Below are positions 60,179 through 64,000 of a DNA stretch of 64,000 nucleotides, piece by piece. The position numbers and the translations under genes were made by a program. Each line of letters opens with the position of its first letter. The first letter of the stretch is position 1. Source of the stretch: Stenotrophomonas acidaminiphila (GTDB lineage: Bacteria; Pseudomonadota; Gammaproteobacteria; Xanthomonadales; Xanthomonadaceae); assembly GCA_002951995.1 (NCBI GenBank), contig CP019797.1, forward strand, positions 3,518,501-3,582,500, in the 5' to 3' direction. The notes under the pieces were generated by a model that searched no databases, had not been told where the DNA came from, and was given only the letters and a program-made list of their open reading frames with translations.

Positions 60179-61141
60179 ATGTCCGACGCACCCACCACCG
60201 CGCTGCTCGCGGTCAACCTAGGCACGCCCGAGACACCCACCGCCCCGGCGGTACGTCGCTACCTGGCCGAGTTCCTCGGCGACCGGCGCGTGGTCTCGAT
60301 TCCCCCCCTGCTGTGGAAGCCGCTGCTGTATGGATTGATCCTGCCGCTGCGCGGCGGCCGCTCGGCGCACAAGTACGCACAGGTGTGGATGGCGGAGGGC
60401 TCGCCGCTGGCGGTGCATACCCGCCGCCTGGTGGCCAACATCGCCCGCGAACTGCCGCACTGGCAGGTACGCGAGGCCATGCGCTACGGCCAGCCGGCGC
60501 TGCAGCCGGCGCTGGACGCGCTGGCCGCGGCCGGTGCCACGCGCATCGTGGTGCTGCCGCTGTACCCGCAGTATTCGACCACCACCACGGCCTCGGTCGA
60601 GGACAAGGTGCAGGAGTGGCAGGCCCGCCACCGCGACGTACAGGTCCACACCATCCGCGACTATGCCGACGACCCGCAATGGGTGGCGGCGGTGGCGGCC
60701 TCGATCCGCGACTACTGGCAGGCGCACGGCCGCGGCGACCGCCTGGTGTTCTCCTTCCATGGCATCCCGCAGCGGCTGGCGGACGCTGGCGACCCGTATC
60801 CGCAGCGCTGCGAAGCCAGCGCGCGGGCGATCGCCGCGGCGCTGGAACTGGGCGACGGCGACTGGCAGCTGGCCTACCAGTCGCGCTTCGGCCGCGAGCG
60901 CTGGCTGCAGCCCTATGCCGAACCCACGCTGTGGGCGCTGGCCGAGGGCGGCGCGCGGACGCTGGACGTGGTCTGCCCGGGTTTCGCCACCGACTGCCTG
61001 GAAACGCTGGAGGAAGTGGCGATGGGTTTCACCGCCACCGTCGCCGAGCGCGGCGCCACCATGCGTTACATCCCCTGCCTGAACGACGCTCCCGCACATG
61101 CCCGCGCGCTGGCCGCGCTGGCCGTCGCCCAGGGCGCATGA
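60179..61141 (+). CDS. hemH: Ferrochelatase
   Basis: 320 residues. Inserts Fe2+ into protoporphyrin IX, the last step of protoheme synthesis, at the inner membrane. It opens [15 protein letters not shown] and has [16 protein letters not shown], the catalytic His in [21 protein letters not shown] and the conserved Glu region [10 protein letters not shown]. The ATG at 60179 starts the conserved block directly. The next gene overlaps the stop (ATGA). Confidence 0.97.
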   Translation: MSDAPTTALLAVNLGTPETPTAPAVRRYLAEFLGDRRVVSIPPLLWKPLLYGLILPLRGGRSAHKYAQVWMAEGSPLAVHTRRLVANIARELPHWQVREAMRYGQPALQPALDALAAAGATRIVVLPLYPQYSTTTTASVEDKVQEWQARHRDVQVHTIRDYADDPQWVAAVAASIRDYWQAHGRGDRLVFSFHGIPQRLADAGDPYPQRCEASARAIAAALELGDGDWQLAYQSRFGRERWLQPYAEPTLWALAEGGARTLDVVCPGFATDCLETLEEVAMGFTATVAERGATMRYIPCLNDAPAHARALAALAVAQGA

Positions 61142-61995
61142 CCTCGCCGTTCGAACTGGACGCCGGCGGCCTGCGCGTGGCCGGGCTCCGCGCCGGCACC
61201 CGCGGCGGCACGCCGGTGCTGGCACTGCACGGCTGGCTCGACAACGCCGCCAGCTTCGTCCCGCTGGCGACGCGGCTGCCGGCGCTGGACTGGGCGCTGG
61301 TGGACCTGCCCGGCCACGGCCTGAGCGACCCTCTGCCTGCCGACGCGGCGTACACCACGCCGCAGGCGATCGTGCAGGTACTGGCGATCATGGACGCGCT
61401 GGGCTGGGAGCGCTGCGTGCTGCTGGGCCACTCGATGGGTGCGGCGATCGCCAGCCTGGTGGCGGCGGTGGCGCCACGGCGGACGCAGGCGCTGGTCGCC
61501 ATCGAGGCGCTGGGCGGCCTTGCCGCACCCGCCTCGCAGACCGTCGAACGCCTGCGCGCGCACGTGGCGGCACTGGCCGCGTTCAGCGACAAGCAGTTGC
61601 GCGTGTTTGCCGATATCGCCGCGCCGGTGCGCGCGCGCATGCTGGCCAACCAGCTGGACGAGGCTTCGGCGCGGCTGCTGGTTGAACGCGGCGTGCGCCC
61701 GGTCGCCGGGGGCTGGAGCTGGCGCAGCGACCCGCGGCTGATGCTGCCCACCGCGGTGCGCATGACCGAAGAGCAGGTGCGCGACGTGCTGGGCGCGATC
61801 CAATGCCCGGCGCAGGTGATCTACGCCACGCCGGCGCAACCCTACTTTCCCGAGCCCGAGCGCAGCCAGCGCGCGGCATTGCTGGCGCATGGCCGCCTGC
61901 ATACGCTGCCCGGGCACCACCACCTGCACATGGACCAGCCCGAAGCGGTGGCGGCGGTGATCCGCGATTTCCTCGGGACGATTCCCGGCGGCTGA
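61138..61995 (+). CDS. Alpha/beta hydrolase
   Basis: 285 residues with the hydrolase fold: oxyanion segment [22 protein letters not shown], nucleophile elbow LLGHSMGAA and C-terminal His in [10 protein letters not shown]. No lid signature reveals the substrate; it resembles generic esterase/lipase-type or MhpC-like proteins. No signal peptide. The ATG overlaps the hemH stop by 4 bp, so the two are translationally coupled. Such a pairing recurs in xanthomonads, but a role in heme metabolism is unproven. Confidence 0.9.
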   Translation: MTSPFELDAGGLRVAGLRAGTRGGTPVLALHGWLDNAASFVPLATRLPALDWALVDLPGHGLSDPLPADAAYTTPQAIVQVLAIMDALGWERCVLLGHSMGAAIASLVAAVAPRRTQALVAIEALGGLAAPASQTVERLRAHVAALAAFSDKQLRVFADIAAPVRARMLANQLDEASARLLVERGVRPVAGGWSWRSDPRLMLPTAVRMTEEQVRDVLGAIQCPAQVIYATPAQPYFPEPERSQRAALLAHGRLHTLPGHHHLHMDQPEAVAAVIRDFLGTIPGG

Positions 61996-62036
61996 GACCG
62001 CGGCGACCGCGCGCGGATGCGAGCCGGGCGGCTGCG

Positions 62037-62825
62037 TCAGGCGCCGCGCAGCAACTGCCGCAGGGTCGCCTTGAGCCGGCGGCCTTCCTCGCGCAGGTAG
62101 TCGCGTTCGTGCCGCCAGTGCGGGAAACGCGCCTCCACCTCGGCCCAGAAGGCCGGCGAATGGTTGGCCTGCAGCAGGTGGCACAACTCGTGGACCAGCA
62201 CGTACTCGAACGCCGCCGGCCGCGCCAGCGCCAGCGCCAGGTCCAGCGCCATCGAACCGTCCGGCGCCAGCGAGCCCCACTGCGAGGACATCACCTTCAG
62301 CCGCACCCGCGCAGGCGCGCGTGGCAGCCCCGGCAGGTAAGCGGGCAGCCAGCGGCCGACGTCGGCGCGCATCCGCGCCTCGTAGAACTCGCGCAGCACG
62401 CGCCGCAGCGAAGCGTCGCCGGCCCGCGCCGGCAGCTGGATGCAGGCGCCTCCGGCATCCACATCGATCCGGGTGAAACGGCCTTCCTGCCAGCACATCG
62501 GCAGCAATTCCCCGCGCAGCGGCAGCACGCCGGGCTCGCGCAATGCCAGCGGCGGCGCCAGCAGGCCCTCGCCATCGAACCGCGCCAGCTGCTGCTGCAG
62601 CCACTGCCGGTTGGCCTGCAGGAAGCGCTCCCCGGACGCCAGGCTGGCGCGCAGCGGCAGGGTCAGCCTCGCGCCGCGTTCATCGACGCTGAGCTTGAGC
62701 CGCCGCGCACGCGGGTCGCGCACGCGCAGCACGTCAATCTCGGCATCGTCCAGGCGCAGCCGCACGGTGTCGCGCTGGATGACGGGCGCGGCGGCGGCGG
62801 CCAGGCGGCGGAACAGGGTGGTCAT
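62037..62825 (-). CDS. YgjP-like (DUF45) M48-type metallopeptidase domain protein
   Basis: 262 residues. The N-terminal beta-rich part (RARRLKLSVDERGARLTLP) is followed by the zinc-binding helix LVHELCHLLQANHSPAFW (HExxH at about 212, third ligand His) and the basic HWRHERDYLREE segment characteristic of YgjP/DUF45 proteins. A cytoplasmic protein of poorly known role. Convergent with the hydrolase gene and 52 bp downstream of rdgC. Confidence 0.92.
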   Translation of the reverse strand: MTTLFRRLAAAAAPVIQRDTVRLRLDDAEIDVLRVRDPRARRLKLSVDERGARLTLPLRASLASGERFLQANRQWLQQQLARFDGEGLLAPPLALREPGVLPLRGELLPMCWQEGRFTRIDVDAGGACIQLPARAGDASLRRVLREFYEARMRADVGRWLPAYLPGLPRAPARVRLKVMSSQWGSLAPDGSMALDLALALARPAAFEYVLVHELCHLLQANHSPAFWAEVEARFPHWRHERDYLREEGRRLKATLRQLLRGA

Positions 62826-62877
62826 CGCTCCAGCATAGTCCCTGGGCGGCCGCCGGGACGGTCGGCGGATCGCCCGT

Positions 62878-63786
62878 TCAGCTGTCGGCCTTGCTCAGCT
62901 TGAACGCCTGCTCCAGCAGCAGGAACAGGCGCCGGATCTCGCCGCTCTGCAGTGCGAACCGGGCGTCGAGTTCGGCGCGGCGGCCTTCCTCGTCGATGTG
63001 TTCGAGCTGGTCCAGGGCGCCGTCGAGGAACTTGAGCTTGCGCACGATCAGGTCGTCGCCGAGCACGAAGGACAGGTTGTCCTCGAACACCAGCGCCAGC
63101 TTGGTGACCTGCTTGCCGGCGTCCAGGTGCTTGTCGATCTCGTCGCAGCGCAGTTCCTGGTGCTGGCACTTGACCACCGCGCCGCCTTCCACCGGGTCCT
63201 TCATCTCGCACTCTTCGCCCAGGCTCAGGCCGTCGGGCAGGGGCTCGCCGGCGATCCACGCGGTCAGGATCGCGCGCGGCGCGACCTCGGCGTTCAGCGG
63301 CATCGCCGGGAAACTGCCGAGCATGCCGCGGATGTCGCTCATCACGTTCTCGCCGGTCTTGCGGCTGGAACTGTCCACCGCGACGTAGCCATGCTGCAGG
63401 TCGAGGAAGGCGTCGGTGCGCGAGCTCTTGACGAAGGCGCGCGGCAGCAGCTCGTGCAGCAGGTCGTCCTTGAGCCGCTTGCGCTCGCGGCCGCCGGGCT
63501 TGCGCCCTTCCTTCTCCTCGATCTCCTCCAGCTTCCGCGCCAGCAGGTCGTTGACCACCGCGCCGGGCAGGATCTTCTCCTCGCCGCCGACGGTGAGCCA
63601 CAGCGCATCGCCGATGCGGTGCGAGAACTGCTCCTTCTCTTCGCGCCCGAACGGCGAGATGAAGCCGCGCGAACTCATTTCCAGCGCACCGACCGGCTTG
63701 AGCGCGACGTGCGGCAGCAGGGTATCGACCTCGGAGAAATCAACCGAGGTGGGGAAGCGGAACAGGGTGAGATTCTTGAAGAACAT
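62878..63786 (-). CDS. rdgC: RdgC, recombination-associated DNA-binding protein
   Basis: 302 residues, the usual length. The protein starts MFFKNLTLFRF and shows SRGFISPFG, LLPGAVVNDLL-like and VMSDIRGMLGSFPAMPLN segments, as in ring-forming RdgC that limits RecA activity on DNA. The ATG at 63786 was chosen because the conserved N-terminus begins there. Confidence 0.97.
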   Translation of the reverse strand: MFFKNLTLFRFPTSVDFSEVDTLLPHVALKPVGALEMSSRGFISPFGREEKEQFSHRIGDALWLTVGGEEKILPGAVVNDLLARKLEEIEEKEGRKPGGRERKRLKDDLLHELLPRAFVKSSRTDAFLDLQHGYVAVDSSSRKTGENVMSDIRGMLGSFPAMPLNAEVAPRAILTAWIAGEPLPDGLSLGEECEMKDPVEGGAVVKCQHQELRCDEIDKHLDAGKQVTKLALVFEDNLSFVLGDDLIVRKLKFLDGALDQLEHIDEEGRRAELDARFALQSGEIRRLFLLLEQAFKLSKADS

Positions 63787-63834
63787 GGATGTCCTGCGAA
63801 ATGCGTGATCGGCGGAAGGAATCCTCCCGCCCGG

Positions 63835-63856
63835 AAAAAGCGCCGCGACGCGGCGC
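63835..63856 (-). terminator. Rho-independent terminator of the right-edge gene
   Basis: On the reverse strand a 7-bp perfect stem (GCGCCGC-GTC-GCGGCGC) is followed by five T, 24 bp after the stop of the gene at 63881. It separates that gene from rdgC. Confidence 0.8.
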
Positions 63857-63880
63857 ATGAATCATGACGGCCGCGCCGCC

Positions 63881-64000
63881 TCAGTCCTCTTCCTGCGGAA
63901 GCGCGGCCTGCTTGTCGCCGCCGGCCAGCCATGCGTGCGCATCGGGCAGCGGCGCGTCGTCGCGGCGGCCCAGCGCCATGAAATCGAACAGGTTGGGATC
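63881..64000 (-). CDS. C-terminal fragment of an unrecognised gene (runs off window)
   Basis: The last 39 codons of a reverse-strand gene, open to the right edge: NLFDFMALGRRDDAPLPDAHAWLAGG, ending in an acidic tail (QEED). GC-rich codon use and the terminator after it support a real gene. No family can be named from this piece. Confidence 0.65.
   Translation of the reverse strand, partial: DPNLFDFMALGRRDDAPLPDAHAWLAGGDKQAALPQEED

Overview
The window is high-GC DNA (about 70 % by eye outside one island) from a gammaproteobacterium of the Lysobacteraceae/Xanthomonadaceae (Stenotrophomonas, Pseudoxanthomonas, Luteimonas or Lysobacter type). Evidence is the gene content: GlyQ/GlyS as separate subunits, TamA-TamB, TatABC, RdgC, an S46 dipeptidyl-peptidase, a TPR-sulfotransferase beside a TonB-dependent receptor, and a CbrA-like symporter-sensor. 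No rRNA, tRNA or CRISPR array was seen.

Layout. 1-5336: a symporter-type sensor (runs off the left edge), a membrane histidine kinase, and a divergent TPR/GGDEF-like protein whose signature motif is degenerate. 5407-19880: a surface-protein locus read leftward. It holds two paralogous orphan OmpR-type regulators, a 2,726-residue secreted protein built of DUF11-like and SdrD-B/Cna-B-like modules, a large outer-membrane barrel-like protein overlapping it by 4 bp, and an OmpA-type protein. 20025-23556: an S46 peptidase (DPP11 type by its specificity residue) and a divergent sialidase-like lipoprotein.

23679-34495: a lower-GC island set into the 3' end of tamB. The tamB 3' end is present on both sides of it as a direct repeat. 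Inside are a broken REP-associated transposase (RAYT) and a second RAYT relic, a duplicated piece of the S46 signal peptide, two copies of a secreted Rhs/YD N-half gene, one Rhs C-half with a possible zincin-like toxin tip followed by a 4-bp-overlapping secreted candidate immunity protein, and an IS481-family element with a 6-bp target duplication.

34496-47724: tamB, tamA, a TonB-dependent receptor, a TPR-sulfotransferase, glyS and glyQ. 47801-51364: a stand-alone GspE/PilB-type ATPase, a glutamine amidotransferase and a BPSS1780-type membrane protein. 51376-59874 (leftward): SYLF protein, tatABC, then hybrid histidine kinase - CheR - CheB - response regulator/GGDEF with overlapping ends. 60179-64000: hemH, an alpha/beta hydrolase, a YgjP-like metallopeptidase, rdgC and the tail of an unrecognised gene.

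Caution for all users: ten genes are broken by single missing bases, eleven in all and each in a G or C run. In every one of these genes, adding back the missing base or bases restores a frame of full family length. This looks like sequencing or assembly error more than decay, so coordinates for those genes are given as whole gene spans.
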